Origin: Mucor racemosus
Taxonomy: Eukaryota > Mucoromycota > Mucoromycetes > Mucorales > Mucoraceae
Assembly (NCBI GenBank): GCA_027405735.1
Contig: JAPEHQ010000008.1
Span: forward strand, 496,001 to 560,000
DNA: 64,000 bases
Direction: 5' to 3'
Of this stretch, positions 35,355 to 48,289 are shown piece after piece; the first letter of the stretch is position 1, and the number at the start of each line of letters is the position of its first letter. The notes beneath the pieces are model-generated. The model did not search any database and was not told the DNA's origin. It saw only the letters and a program-made list of their open reading frames with translations. Position numbers and translations under genes: made by a program.

Positions 35355-37929
35355 TTAGATGATTTGTACTCGTTGACCAATATCATTAAACAATTTTTGA
35401 TGCATACTCCATAGTCTATCAGGTGGAATAATCGAGAAATAAATAGCCAGTAGTTCCTGATGCTTGGTTTTTTGATAAAGAAAATAGTATTCATGATCAT
35501 TGGATTCTTGTAGCGCCCTTGATTTGTGTGAATCTTGACGATAACATAAACCCAATTGAATCATTTCATTGCACTATAAATGATTTTAGTTAATTATTAC
35601 AGCAATAATTTGCTTATATGTTTTTAGAGCTTACTAGCTTTTTCAAAGTGGGTTCATTGGGCCAGACCCATTTGCATCGATCTGTAATGTTGGTATTGTA
35701 TTTTCCATAAACTTCATGTAATAATTCATGATTTTTATCCAAATCATTCAAATCTACCAAGCAAGGCGCTGTCATGGTGCCCTTGTCAAAATGTACAAAA
35801 TGAACAAGACCTGGATATGTTACTGCAAATGATAAATTTGTGAAATGGGTTGCTTCTTTTGTGAGTAGAAATGTAGTAAAATCGGATAAACATGATTTGA
35901 GGGATGATTTAAACCGTTTCACTTGCAATGATGTTGGTTTCCAAGCCGATCTTGTGTTTGTCAGTGGTATTTTGGAGTTGATATTAATGTTGGGATTCTA
36001 GATAATACAAAATGAACAAAATAATCCCCAATTTATATAATTATTATTTTTTACCTTGTCAGGATCGTCTTTACATACAACCACAGCACATAAACCATCA
36101 CCAATTAATATAAGAAGAAAATTTGCCAAATAGATATGACCATCTAATTTCACCCAACGTCGCACCAATTTGACATCCTCTGTTTGATCCAAATAACTCG
36201 TTTCACCATTAATAAGGTTTGTGAGCAAATGCTTCAGTGAAGAATCTTCTGTTGTTGTTGACAAACTTTGTGATCTAGAACGATGAGTAGGAGAAGAAGG
36301 TGCAGATGAAACTCTTTGAAATGGGGTTAAAAGACTACTATATGTTGTAGCCGTAGTATTTGATGCAGCTGTGGTTGATTCAGAAGGTACACTACTAGAT
36401 AAAAATGACATGTTGTTGGTAATATCATCCACATTTAAAATGTCTGCTATCATTGATTGTTGCAATTGATGATTATGATGTTGTGGTTGCAATACATTTG
36501 CAGGTATACGATCAATTTCTATAGCTTTCATTGGCGTAATCAAATGATGAGCTTGTAGACCACTGTTTGATAAGGGATTGCTCCAATACGATATAGAAGA
36601 ATCTGAAGATACAACAGTTACTGAAGATGCGGACTTTTCTCTTATTTTAAATGGAGCTGAACTCGAGTTTGCGTCGTACACATATGCAAGTGAAGAAGGT
36701 TGACTTGAGCTATTGGTTGTGTTGCTAGTAGATGTTTCTGATTTTGTTGATGAAGGCGATGCTGTGGTATTGTTTAATGTTTTAGTGGAAGCATTGTTTG
36801 TTATGATTGTGTCATTTGCTGTATTAGAATTGGAATTCATAGCAGTATCAGTAGTTGATGAACTAGGTAGAAATTTAGCAATTTGACATGTATTTAGAAT
36901 AAAACTTACTTTGATATATTTTGAGGTAGTGTAGTTGTTCTTATATTATTAAGGTAATAATTTCCTATTAAAAAACCAAAAAGTAAATTATCTACCACCT
37001 GGTCTACTTTTATTAGAAAGTACCTGACTCATGCTTTTCCTGCATAAATTGTGATACTAAAAGCTTTAAAAAATAAATAAACTCATCAGGCAAATCATTG
37101 TTATCTATATTGCTATTATTATGACACTGTGTTACAAGCTTTTCTCGCGCAAACAAATAACAATAATTCCATGTCGTAGTTGACAAATTATTGCTGTCTT
37201 GAGAATGATGATAATCAAATATGGATGATGGTCTATTTGTTGTTCTTGAAGATGATGAAGCAGACGAAAAGAAGGAATTGCGATGATGATGGTGGTGATT
37301 ATGATGATGATTGGCGTATTGATGAATAAATGCAGTGTTACAACAATTTATTATACTTTCCATTAACCGAAATCGTAGATCATCACTCACTTGTACCTGT
37401 TCACTTAGGCATAGACTATCACAAGATCTAACTGATAGTTTACCGCAAAGAAACGGTAATTGAGATAAACAAGCCTTGAGATCGGATGGCGATAATGATT
37501 TGATATTGTTATTTCGATTATTGTTGCTGCCCTGAATGTGAAGAGACCAATGAGGCCCATAATGAAATTTTAAAAAACTATGCATTACTTTTAAGTGTAG
37601 TTGTAATAATGAAATTGGTATATGTTGTCTTTTTGTACAAGCTATATATAAAAGGTTTTGTTGCTATGGAATATAATATTAGTTCTTATCTCGATTCATA
37701 CATGGTAAAAAGAAAAACTAACCTCTTTAAATGCCACAGTTTTATTTCCTACTTTGATGTACTGAATAACATCGTTAAGGTTAGCTTTAATCAAGTCTTT
37801 GATAACAAGTAGAGGCAAGTATCGTATTCTTTGGCTTTCGTTTGCGGTTGGGTTGTTGGCAAGTTTTTTAGTGTTTATTGACTGATAAACAACTGTGCCT
37901 AGCTTGTTTATAATAAAATATGTTATCAT
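35355..37929 (-). CDS. HPS1-like longin protein (BLOC-3 subunit homologue)
   Basis: Six exons on the minus strand (37929-37702, 37663-37024, 36964-36910, 36862-36055, 35997-35635, 35573-35355) give 770 aa with consistent phases. The N-terminus MITYFIINKLGTVVYQS and the block ending LKVMHSFLKFHYGPHWSLHI form a longin-like domain. The C-terminus has FAVTYPGLVHFVHFDKGTMTAP in pieces and ELLAIYFSIIPPDRLW, both typical of Hermansky-Pudlak syndrome protein 1. With HPS4, HPS1 forms BLOC-3, a Rab32/38 exchange factor in lysosome-related organelle biogenesis. The middle is low-complexity Ser/Thr/Asn/His sequence, including a His/Asn run near residue 180. Human HPS1 is about 700 aa. Exon 1/2 joining was chosen because CAT|GTATGA to CCATAG|CAA keeps the longin fold in frame. 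Confidence 0.75.
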
Positions 37930-39437
37930 ATTCTGTTTATGTATAAAAGAAGAAGAAAAAGGGAAAAAAAAAAAGGTACGTTATATAGAGAAAGACGTTT
38001 AAAGGATTAGTTTGTACGACAATTTGCTATTATACAAATTTATCACGTCTTGCTCTTTTCTTACTTGCGCTACTTCTCCGCCAGTAAATTACAGCTTGTT
38101 AGAACCCCCCTCCCCCCCCCTTTCTTTTGGAGAAAATGTAAGCTATCAAACTCTATCTAATACTAGTACTTTTTTTTTTTTTTTGAGGTTATAATTTTTA
38201 ATATAAATTTGTTTTATTTTGATTCATGTTCTACTACATCATACATTTGTGTAATATATATTCAACAGTTACAGCCCCTCGTTTTTTTGCTACACAATTC
38301 ATAACAAATGTCCTTTTTACTGGTGCATTTTGCAAAAGAAATATCCCTTATCTTTAATCTTATAGAACTTGAATACCACTCAAGGGATGAGTATCACCTT
38401 GCCTGCTACTTTGATTCTGAATTTCATAAAGTTTCAACGTATTATTGAACCGAAACTTGTTGAACAAAAAATACAAGGACTTGGAATTGGTATATTAAAA
38501 GCTATTTTTAACTTTGGTAGGGTCTTTGGTACTTGATACAAACATACTTAATCCTTTAATGTTACAGATTTAGGATTTGTTTGTTTGATGATCGTCAATA
38601 ATATTCAATTTATCGATTTGTTATTACTCATTGACTATATAAACTAGTTTTATTGATAAATTTATAATTTACCTTTTGATTTCGAGTGTTTATATCAAAA
38701 AAGAGTACTACATACAGTATTTCTACTTCAAATTCAGATGAAATAAGTAAAATTTGGGATGATGATCCAGAAATACATTGCTTGATTGAATCTACATATT
38801 TATCTCAAATCAAATTCATTTTAGTGTGAATTTGACACTGACTTTGTCTAAAATCTTATTCTCATTTCATACAAATTTTTATCTCTATCTTGTCTAAATT
38901 TTATTTCTGCTTTGTTCAAAAAAATAATAAAAACGTATAAATTTCAAGTGTAAAGCCTGTATTATAATTTTTATATAAAATACTACTTCAAATAGCGCTC
39001 GAGCTTACAAAACATCGATTTTTCAATAAAATGAGCTTCACTTGTCAAAATCTATACCTCTTTTATAAATAAAAAAATTCAAATGTATGCGATGAATGTT
39101 TTTAATATTGTATTTAAATTAGGTTTGGTTTTAAAAACGGCCAAAAGTTAGTAAATATTCTTTAAAAACTGGCGTTGGATAAAAAAAATCTGCATTTTCC
39201 AGCAATTTTTACGTCTCTATGATTTAAATGGATAGAGGATTTACATATTCAAGAATTTAAAAGCATCGAGTTTTACAATATGTATATTATATATTTAGAT
39301 TCAAAAAGAAAAAAAAAAGAAAAGAAAAGAAAAAAGAAAAAGAAAAAAGAAATTAAGATTGATATGTGTTGGTATAAATTGATAATAGATTGTAATGTAT
39401 ATTCGGGGTTGTGTGATTTTTCCAGAAATTTGCAACT
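37930..39437. other. Gene-free interval between HPS1-like and bHLH genes
   Basis: Contains a C-rich stretch at about 38106-38120 and a T17 run at about 38169-38184. A purine A/G tract lies at about 39308-39352, just beyond the 3' end of the bHLH gene. No coding region supported. Confidence 0.5.
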
Positions 39438-40347
39438 TTATGCAAATGGTGGTCCATAATTACTACTATACGATACTTGATAATTAATAATTGCATAAAA
39501 TAAAAAACTTTTTATATATGCTAACCTTGAATTTCCTCTTTCTCGTTTGATCATATCAATCTCACGTCTCAGTCCTGATATTTCAGTTTCCATATCATAA
39601 TCATGACGTTTCAATAAAGATATATATTCAACGGCTATATATTTTCAATTAATAAGAAATGTAATAATAATAGTTACAAGCAAGTAAATCTAGACATACC
39701 TTTACTCAAAATTTCCCATTTACTTGTCTTCATATTCTTTTCTACTGGCAAAGAATCTCGAAGTTCATCAAATAAATCTTTCATTTCTTTTCTTCTTTTA
39801 CGTTCGGCTAATTTATGACTAATGCGTAATTCTGGAGAACGGGAATAAGGGGTTTCTTTTCTTTTATCCTCCTCATCCATCATACTATCACTCATAGACC
39901 CATGTCTACTAGAGTAAGATTCACCATTATCCTCGCTTCTCAATTCATGCAGTCGATTTTGTTGTTGTTGTTGCTGTTGTTGTTGTTGAGGCAAAGGTGG
40001 AGGTGGAGGTATATTAGATCTATCATAATGATTACGATGCAATGATGTTACAACTGGCATTGATGCTCTTCTTACAAGTAAATGCTCAGCACTTGGGCCA
40101 TCATTTAAATCATCAAGAATAGATGGTCTACGACGAGAAGGTAACATGGGTCCACCACCATTAGTAGTATAAGGTAATCGACTAATACTGTTTTTTCTGC
40201 TTGGAGTACCATTGTATTTTACTTCTTTATTTTCATGCAAAAGCTCCTGATGGCCCACGTTGCCTAATGCTGATTGCGGCGGGCTAGGAGGTGCAGAGTA
40301 AGTCCTATAATTGGGTGATTCCTGAATAGTTGCAGGAAACTTGAAGG

Positions 40348-40380
<33 letters not shown>

Positions 40381-41252
40381 TATAGGATTAATAAAAAGTA
40401 TGCATATTTACCAATTTGTTTTTACCTCTGTATTTAGCTGATGATGGAACACTATTTCTGTTACCATGATTATAAGTTGGCTCAGCAGTAGCAATTGAAT
40501 GTCTTCTTTGATAAGGATCATATGCATTACCGCCATTATTATTCTTGGCATTATTATTATTATTGTTTGAAGAATGATAATGATGTAGATTATTATTTGG
40601 TAGAGAATCACGTCTGCTATTATTTAATGCATAAGGATGAGGTGCAGCTGCGTCGTTCTCATGGTATCTTTTTGAAGAAGAAAAAGGTGAAGGCGATGGA
40701 GATCTTGATGAATAGTCATAATCTGTTGTCGCAATGGAATCTCTTCTACTAACAACAGTTGAATTTGGTAAAGGTAAATTACTCATATCTGTAATTGATG
40801 GCCTACGAAAACTATGGTTATGAAATGCGGCTGGGTCAGTAACTGAACCCCTTCGAGAATATGATAATGGTTCATAATATGATTGCTGAGAGCTTGGTTC
40901 AAGGGGCGACAATGCTTTTGTAGATACTGTTGATTCATACTGACGTTGTGGTTGTTGTTGCTGAGATACAGACATATCCGACATACGATGTCTAATATAA
41001 TCATCTGTTTGAGATGAAATAGCTTGCATAGAAGGTAAGAATAGCTTTCTATCTAAATGTTTGGTTTTGTATATGAATATACATTTGAATACATGTCATT
41101 TATCCCCCCCCCCTTTTTTTTTTACCTGTTTCTACGAATGGTTCATCAATCATCATATTGTCTTCTTTTTCTTCAGAAGAGGACGAAGTTCTTAGTAAAT
41201 CTCTTGCTGGTGGTAATGCAAAATTGCTTTCTTCGGCGTTTACTGTATCCAT
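39438..41252 (-). CDS. bHLH-leucine-zipper transcription factor
   Basis: Five exons on the minus strand (41252-41126, 41052-40426, 40347-39700, 39634-39526, 39465-39438) encode 512 aa. The DNA-binding region is C-terminal. The basic part and helix 1 read SHKLAERKRRKEMKDLFDEL, the loop is SLPVEKNMKTSKW, helix 2 is EILSKAVEYISLLKRH, and a zipper-like coiled coil follows (YDMETEISGLRREIDMIKRE). The basic H-E-R pattern predicts E-box (CANNTG) binding as a dimer. The N-terminal 400 residues are Ser/Asn/Gln/Pro-rich with repeated RRxS(I/L/V) motifs (RRGSV, RRPSI, RRDSI, RRDSL, RRHSI, RRPSI, RRASM). Those motifs look like recurrent PKA-type sites, so control by phosphorylation is plausible. Intron 2 ends in a 31-A run just before its final G. 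Confidence 0.85.
40348..40379 (-). promoter_or_regulatory. Poly(A)31 at 3' splice site of bHLH intron 2
   Basis: On the minus strand the intron ends CCTATAC, then 31 A, then G, and coding resumes at 40347 as CCTTCAAG. This junction is the only one that keeps the frame. The layout copies that of mL50 intron 2. Confidence 0.75.
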
Positions 41253-42626
41253 GGTAACTGATAATTGTTATAATTATAAAGGTAAAAAATTCCAAGGAAC
41301 TAAACCAAAAATTGGGAAAAGAAAAAAAAGAAAAAGGGAAAAGGGAAAAGAAAAAGAATGAGTCAAAGTAGATTTACAACGTTTATGCTACCGAGATACA
41401 GAAAGAAAGTGAGAGAGGATGGAGCATGGAAGAGGAGTGTACACAGTCACGAAGCAAAGGTGTAAATCATGGCAAATGTTCATTGCACGAAGGCTATTCC
41501 TTTGCTCCTTATTGATCCCTTTTTTTCTCCACTTGGGCAAAGAAAACCTGACATTTGATTCAACCATTATTCTCCCCCTTTTTTGTATAAATAGCTCCTA
41601 TAATTCCTCCTCGATTTATAGTATAAATATTGTCAACTTATTGCTAAATGTTGATGGATAATGCTATTATTATTTTGTCTCGGTTAAAACGGTTTTATCT
41701 GGCAAGATCAAACAATATACTTGAAAAGGGAATCCTGATTTTGGGTACAGTTCAAAGATAATAAATGTGAAATCACCCGATTAAGATCACAGTTGAATCC
41801 CCTGTCGTTTAGAAAGAAAAAATCATGCCTGAATTACATGTAAAATGTATGTATAATTTATGCAATTGCATGACATAATATCGAAATGATTGTACTATTT
41901 GTTTCGAGTTGTTGTCTATGTGTAATCAAACATTATTTTCTTGTTTGGAACGTGGTATAAAACTGGGTTTTGATTATATAATAAGCGTACCTTTTCTATT
42001 AGAAGTTTTCCCATCAAATCTGCCGTTTTGGGATTTTTCAAATCATACAAAAAGATCAGCAATTTAAAATTCTGCCACAGGCATGAATTCCGCATTATAA
42101 AAATATTCGGCTTATCCAATTATATATTATTATTAGTATACAGGTCTGTAGACATATATTACTAATATATAGAAGAATTAATCATTAGGATGAAACTGCC
42201 ATTCTGTTTACACGAAACACATTTTGTCTGCCACGTTGTTCTTCGCCGATAGAAAAAAAACTGATCTACATCATTATGCCATTTTGACAGATGTATAAAA
42301 TGAATAGTTCAATTGAAGCCATCACATATACTACCTTGAGTTTGTCGCTCAATCACTTTATTATAATGTTTGCTGCAAAACATAAATAGAGTCCATGATG
42401 ATGCTGGTTTCGTTTGAGATTTGTCTTCCTTCAATTTAAAATCCTGTATGTATGCATATCTCTATTATTATAACTAAATGTGATTAGGAGACATCATGAA
42501 GGAGAAGCATGTTTGTCAACAGTAAAATCTCCCTTTTCTATGTTTGTATAATGTATAAATCAACTGAATAAACTAAAAAAAAAACCACAAGGAACAGTAT
42601 TGTTGTTTATTTTTAATAAAGCAATT
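41253..42626. other. Intergenic region between bHLH and M13 genes
   Basis: Holds the promoter side of the bHLH gene (A/G-rich tract 41318-41360) and the 3' flank of the M13 gene. No coding region is supported. Open frames at 41419-41661 and 41916-42119 are short and unrecognised. Confidence 0.5.
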
Positions 42627-45273
42627 CTACCATAATTCACATTTAGCAACAGGATTCATTGGGCTTCCTGATGGACATTTGAAGGCATCTGCAAAACATT
42701 TTGAATTTTGGATTGCACCATTGACACGCCACTTTCCAGGTGAATGTTCATCAGTAAGAACCTATAAAATCATTAGATCGTGATATCATGTACATAACAT
42801 TTAAATAAAACTTACGCCCTTCTTTGCTTGAGCAGGTGTCACTTTATTACACCAAATACGACCAAAGTTTACAAAGAACAATTGCTCAGGAGATAAAGTA
42901 TCTAAACCAGGTAAACGCACATTGTTATAACGCTTGCTCTCCTTATCGCTGTCATATCTTTGCTTCCAAGCAATATAAGATTCACCTAAACCACCATTGT
43001 CTGCCAAGTTTTCTCCCAATGTAAATTTACCATTAACATGAATAACTTCTCCCTTGTCATCAATCATTGTAAAGTTGTTGTATTGTTTAATAAAACAAGC
43101 TGCCTTTTCGTCAAATTGAGCAGCAGTTTCATTTGTCCACCATTCAACAAGACGGCCTTCAGCATCAAAATGTCGACCCATGTTATCAAATCCATGCTAT
43201 AATATTTGTTTAGTATGCATAATATGTTAAAAATTGAAAAAAAAACATACTGTCAACTCATGTCCAACAACAACACCAATTCCACCGTAATTTAGATAGT
43301 CAGGGTAATCGATTCCAAAGAAAGGAACTTGTAGTATGCCTGAAGGGAATACTATCTCATTAAATGATGGATTATAATAAGCATTAACCTCTTGAGGGTT
43401 CATCAGCCATTTAGATCTGTCAGGTGCTTTACCAACTTGACGCCATTCATCCAAGATTGCAAATTTACGACCATTAACATAATTGCCAAAATAATCATCA
43501 TTAGCTAAATTCAAATCTCCATAATAATCTGATAATGAAACAGGAGACATGATATTGGGAGAATCATCAGGATATCCGACTTTACGAATCAACTTGTCAA
43601 CCTTTTCAACTGCTTTTTCACGTGTGGCACTATCGATCCATTCCAAATGAGGTAAACGGTTCAAGAAAGCTTCTTTGATACTATTAACAAAATCATCGGC
43701 ACGTTCTTTTGCATTTCCACCAAACTTATCAATGACATAATAACGTCCAGCCATGAAACCTATAGCGCCATTGACTTCATCTAAACAGGTATCCCAACGA
43801 GGTTTGATAGATTTAGGATTGGTACCAATTAATTTGGCTGTCAAACGACGAAGAGGTGTACGGATATCCTCACCAAGAGCATCACCATAAGCAATAATTA
43901 CTCTCCAAGTAAAATATGCTTGCAATGTACGGGTAGTTTCTTGTTCGAGTAATTGAGTAGAGACATTACCAATAAAGGCAGGTGAAGTTACTATAATTTG
44001 ACCAGGATGAGGAGCATTAGGGGGTAAAAGATGGCTAACATAGAGTCCCCAATCGACATTAGGAGCAACTTTAGCCAACTGTGAAAGAGACATGGGGTTA
44101 TAAGTAGCTTCAGGGTCTTGAAATTCTTCAGGTAATTGACTGATTTCTGCCAATTTCTTTTCAAAATCAACAATTAAGCGAGCAGTAGCATTAGCGTCAT
44201 AGCCAGCAAACAATTCAGAAGCAAGATCTGATTTGCTTTTATAGAGAACTGTCAAAGTATCAGCAATGGTTTCATAAAGTGTTCGAACAATTTCATCTTG
44301 AGTATAATATACTTTGTTGGGTAAAGTCAAACCTGATTGATAAAGTTGCAAAGCATTAATGCTAGGATCCTTGGGATCAGCATCCACAATAACTTCAAAT
44401 AATGCACCAATGCCTCTCTTTGCCAAAAATGAGAGAGTTTGAGTTAAATGACGAGTTTCAGAAGAACTCTTTGAAGAAGCAGGAAACATGTCACGAATCT
44501 CTTTCAAAAGAGGGTAGATAGGTTCTGAGCCGCGATCATCAATCAAAGCTTCATTCATGCAAGAATCATATAAAGCCTTGACTTTTTCAAAGTTTTGTTT
44601 ATCAATTAATTTTTCGGGGTCGGGTAATTGAGTAGAAAATGATGAATGTGTACGATCATAGAAATCATCAAATGTACCCGAGAAAATGCTGCGAAGAGCT
44701 TCCTTGTTTTGATTTACAAGAGTTACGAATGAATTGATAGAAGATTTACCGTCAGGAATCTCATTATTCTTTTCGTAATTGCTACATGTATATTGATAAA
44801 AGTCATCACAAGGATCAGCTGTCAAGTCAACATCCTGATATATTTATGATTTAGTTCATGTGAATTATCCAGTCCTGTGCTTTACCTACCTTTAAGATTT
44901 GAGCTGCTGTCAAAACACATTCAGGTGTAATACAAATAGGCTACATAATATCGATTAGCATGATATTTTAAGAAAAAGAAACAAATGATCTTACAGCTGT
45001 ATTATTACTTCCAGGAGGTGCGGGTACAGTGGGTGGAGGATTTTTAGGTTTCTCTTCATAAACACGTCTCGTGTAAAGCCCTGCTACCACGCATAGAGAT
45101 ATGAAAAAGGTGATAGCCAAGGTAAATAAGACTTTTTCCAAAAGTGTAAACTTTCCACTTTGTAGACTATTATTTCGGGGTGTAGAACGAATGGCATCTT
45201 CATGGTAATCGTTGGCACCACCACCAATACCATCAGCCTCGTCCTGTAAGAGAGGTTCTCTTTCTGCACTCAT
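42627..45273 (-). CDS. M13 zinc metalloprotease (neprilysin/ECE type), type II membrane
   Basis: Five exons on the minus strand (45273-44995, 44940-44890, 44834-43251, 43196-42816, 42761-42627) give 809 aa. A short acidic cytosolic N-terminus, a single membrane helix at about residues 46-67 and a proline-rich stalk precede the ectodomain (DPCDDFYQYTCSNYE onward). The zinc motif HELTH (635-639) is split by the intron between exons 3 and 4. The third ligand is E700 in GENLADNGG, substrate-binding NAYYN is present, and the chain ends with the family CxxW (CELW). Such enzymes cleave peptides outside the cell. Length is close to the usual 700-800 aa, so it looks intact and active. Confidence 0.93.
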
Positions 45274-46389
45274 TTTGGAGATAAGGGAATAAAAGAGAAG
45301 GAAAGATAAGTATTACGAGTCTGTGTGTGTGTGAAGAAAAGTAGTATTTTCTACTAATTAGTAATTACAAACACACCATATCTTTTAAAAATGTGGAATG
45401 GCATTCATTCTCAGTTAAATGTAACACATAATGTTAAAGAAAAGACGTCTGGTGTCTCGCATTCCTATACATGATTATGAAAGGAGTTTATGACATTTAA
45501 ACGCTTTTTTAAAATATAGAAACAATGATTATTTGATTGATCTATTCTAAAGATATATTTACAAATATGCTATTAAAGAGATTGGAAAATAGTTATTTGT
45601 CAATGTTAGTATATTTGATTCACATTATAAAAATTTATGGAATTTTCATCGTGTGAAGAATGATTAACTAAGAAATATTTCCCTTTTTTGTATGGCAAGG
45701 CAATTGAGTACTACATGGGTTTTTTTAAATCGTAAAACAGCACGATTTATATTATTTTTAGTGATTACAATCGGGTAGAACGAGCGACCCTTGCGTTTTG
45801 GCTTGCTTGATTTACCCTTTTTTGGAGCCTTGCTGGCTTGGCTTTCTTGCCTGATCTCTTTTTGGTAATTGCACTTGCCCCAAATTGTGAAATCTGCCTT
45901 GCTCATTTGCTTTTAAATTAATCTGATTTGGTAATTTCTATACATACAGCAGTTAGAAAAGCTGATAAGCTATCTCGAATGCTAAGTGTCTCTTCAGTAT
46001 TGAAAAGATCACCTTGATTATTATTCAAATTGTACTCGGCTATTTTGTAGACATTTTTGTGCAAATGAATAAAATTGTATATGTGTATACACTAGTAGAC
46101 AATTCATACGTTTAAAGTAACCATTATACGATATTGCTGCTCAAAAATTGCTTTCGTCGCATCACATCATATTAAAAATGCAAATTTCTTGATTTTCGAC
46201 CATTAATACTTCCACCTTCCACCTATTTTGAAAATTTTGGATGTTACGATACATCAAATTAAGCGTATATTGTAGGGCATAAAATCTATATTTATTTTAA
46301 AAGTGCTTTGGATCTTCTCGAATTTTCAATAATTAGAAACGTCAAAATTGTTAAATGACAGGTCATTTTGACTTATGATTGACCTAAAA
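45274..46389. other. Intergenic region with one unrecognised basic frame
   Basis: Upstream of the M13 gene there is a (TG)n-like run at about 45321-45333. At 45664-45906 (-) an 80-codon ATG frame encodes a very basic peptide (KAPKKGKSSKPKRKGRS). It is not recognised, and no intron or context supports it as a gene. Similarity to the R1 family begins near 46390. Confidence 0.4.
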
Positions 46390-47560
46390 TCGACTATAAA
46401 ATTCAAACTTTATAACCGGGAGTTCATTTACAAAATAGACCCAGATGAAAGCTACTCTCCATTTTTTGTTTCAGCAAAAAATATTGATTTTTCATTGAGA
46501 TAATCAAAATAGTAGTTCATATTACAACTTAATACCTATGATAACTGAGTCCCAAAATCAATTTGTTAAATCGATCAAAAAACGATGGAAAAAACAAAAT
46601 TGCTTAATGGCTCATGAACTGCAAAGTAAGTTGAAATAGCATATTAAATGGTTTTTGTACAGTTTCAAATTCTACATCCATCGAAATAAAAGGCAGACAA
46701 ATGTTTCATATTGAATTTTGCGCAAAATGTAATTAAAATTTTGGAGGTTTTTTTGAAAATATGCATTATTTTTTATAAGTATATTTCAAATCTAATCAAC
46801 TGAAATACTATACAGCAAAATTATCTATCGACCTAGCTATTATTGAACCTTCTAGCTGCATTTTTCGTAGAGAAAACGAGATTTTTGTCCCTTTTTTTCT
46901 CAAATGCAGAATTTGGGATGAGGGTATACAGGGGAAAAATTGAAGCTAGAAGCGAAGGTATTTTTTTGTACACATTTTTGAGAATATCTCCACGAAAAAT
47001 CAATATTTTGGAAAAAAAATAAATTGGTTCCGGTAGAGCTCAACGAGGTCATTGACATAAACGTAAAAAAAAAAAAAAAATACTGCTCAATTTAATGATT
47101 ATTTTGAAATCGTCTACAAAAATATCCAAAAAATGAAAAAAAATAAAAATGCTCAGAATTTTTTCTTATTGAAATATGTTATAGAGTACTTTAAAACAAG
47201 TTTGATTATAAAATAGTATTAGTATAGCTTAGTTCTTTGCAGAGATGTGAAAGCTCAAAGTTTTTAATTTTTACTAGTAAAATATCTGTAAAAATCTGAA
47301 ACGCTAGCACTAAAAAAGTTATATTAACTGCAAAAAATAGGATATTTTTAGAAACTTGTTTTTGGATTAAAGTTGAGCATTTCAGATATATATGTGTAAC
47401 GTATAATTTTCTTGGTGTTATTTAGCGAAAAAAAAAGCAAAAAAGCAGGGATGAAAAGTGAGGCGCACCAGTTTTCAAGAAGAAAGTAATAAGCTTTATG
47501 CACTTTTAAGTCTTTTTTTGCATATAAAATAAATTTAAGGCTACTAGTAACATAATATAT
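46390..47560 (+). repeat. R1-family diverged copy, ~1.2 kb
   Basis: Collinear with 32680-33900, sharing CTCATGAACTGCAAAGTAAG, CAGAATTTGGGATGAGGGTA and CTCCACGAAAAATCAATATT blocks, with many substitutions and small indels. It lacks the GGGCACGCTCCG 20-mer at its end. Confidence 0.75.
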
Positions 47561-47689
47561 ATAATGCCATCAACTCATATCTGTTTAGTTTGATTGCTTC
47601 AAAGATCAAAAACAAATTATGCAAGTGCTGACTATTATGATAACGCAAAAATTTGGAACAACAGTTTATTTTATCCAGCTGATAAACTG

Positions 47690-48245
47690 GCCATAGTTTT
47701 ATATGATATGTTGTATTCCACCAATTACCATATGTTATCACCTTCTACAGTATCAATACATCTTACAATCTATTGACTACGACATGAATTGAAGTGCAAA
47801 GTCTCGATATCGGATATAAGAAACCCCTAGCGTACCAAGTTTAATCCAGTAATTACCAAGAATGCTTGGACCTCAATTATAACACCATATTATTTCATCC
47901 CGGCGGTTAGTCAACAATCCATTAGCTATCAAATCAGCATCCAAGCACATTTAACACAGCATTGAAACAAGACAACTCACAAGATCTGCAAGAACGGTTA
48001 AATTATAATTGAACCGTTTCAATCCATAGATTACTATCAAACAGATCTAATGGTTTAATAGTGCCTTAAATTACATCTCAGGATCTCAATGTCAGATCAA
48101 TATAAAAGGCCATATTTTTATATCTAAATAAACGAGATCTTTTTTTTATTATACAGTTGAAGAACTGATTCATTACTCATTCTTTTTTAATTGTAATCTT
48201 TTTAAGTATTATTTATTAACCCTGAAAATATACGACATGAGATAA
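47690..48245 (-). repeat. Family G dispersed repeat, copy 2
   Basis: Reverse complement of 25940-26475. It starts within AACTGGCCATAG and runs to TATACGACATGAG. The copies match along the whole length with small indels. Confidence 0.7.
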
Positions 48246-48289
48246 CGTTTAATTTCTCATGCGAGGAAATATAGTATCTTAGTTCAGCA

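Noticed and set aside
45664..45906. 80-codon basic ATG frame (-)
   Set aside because: Lysine-rich composition in AT-rich DNA can arise by chance. No domain, splice support or repeat copy.
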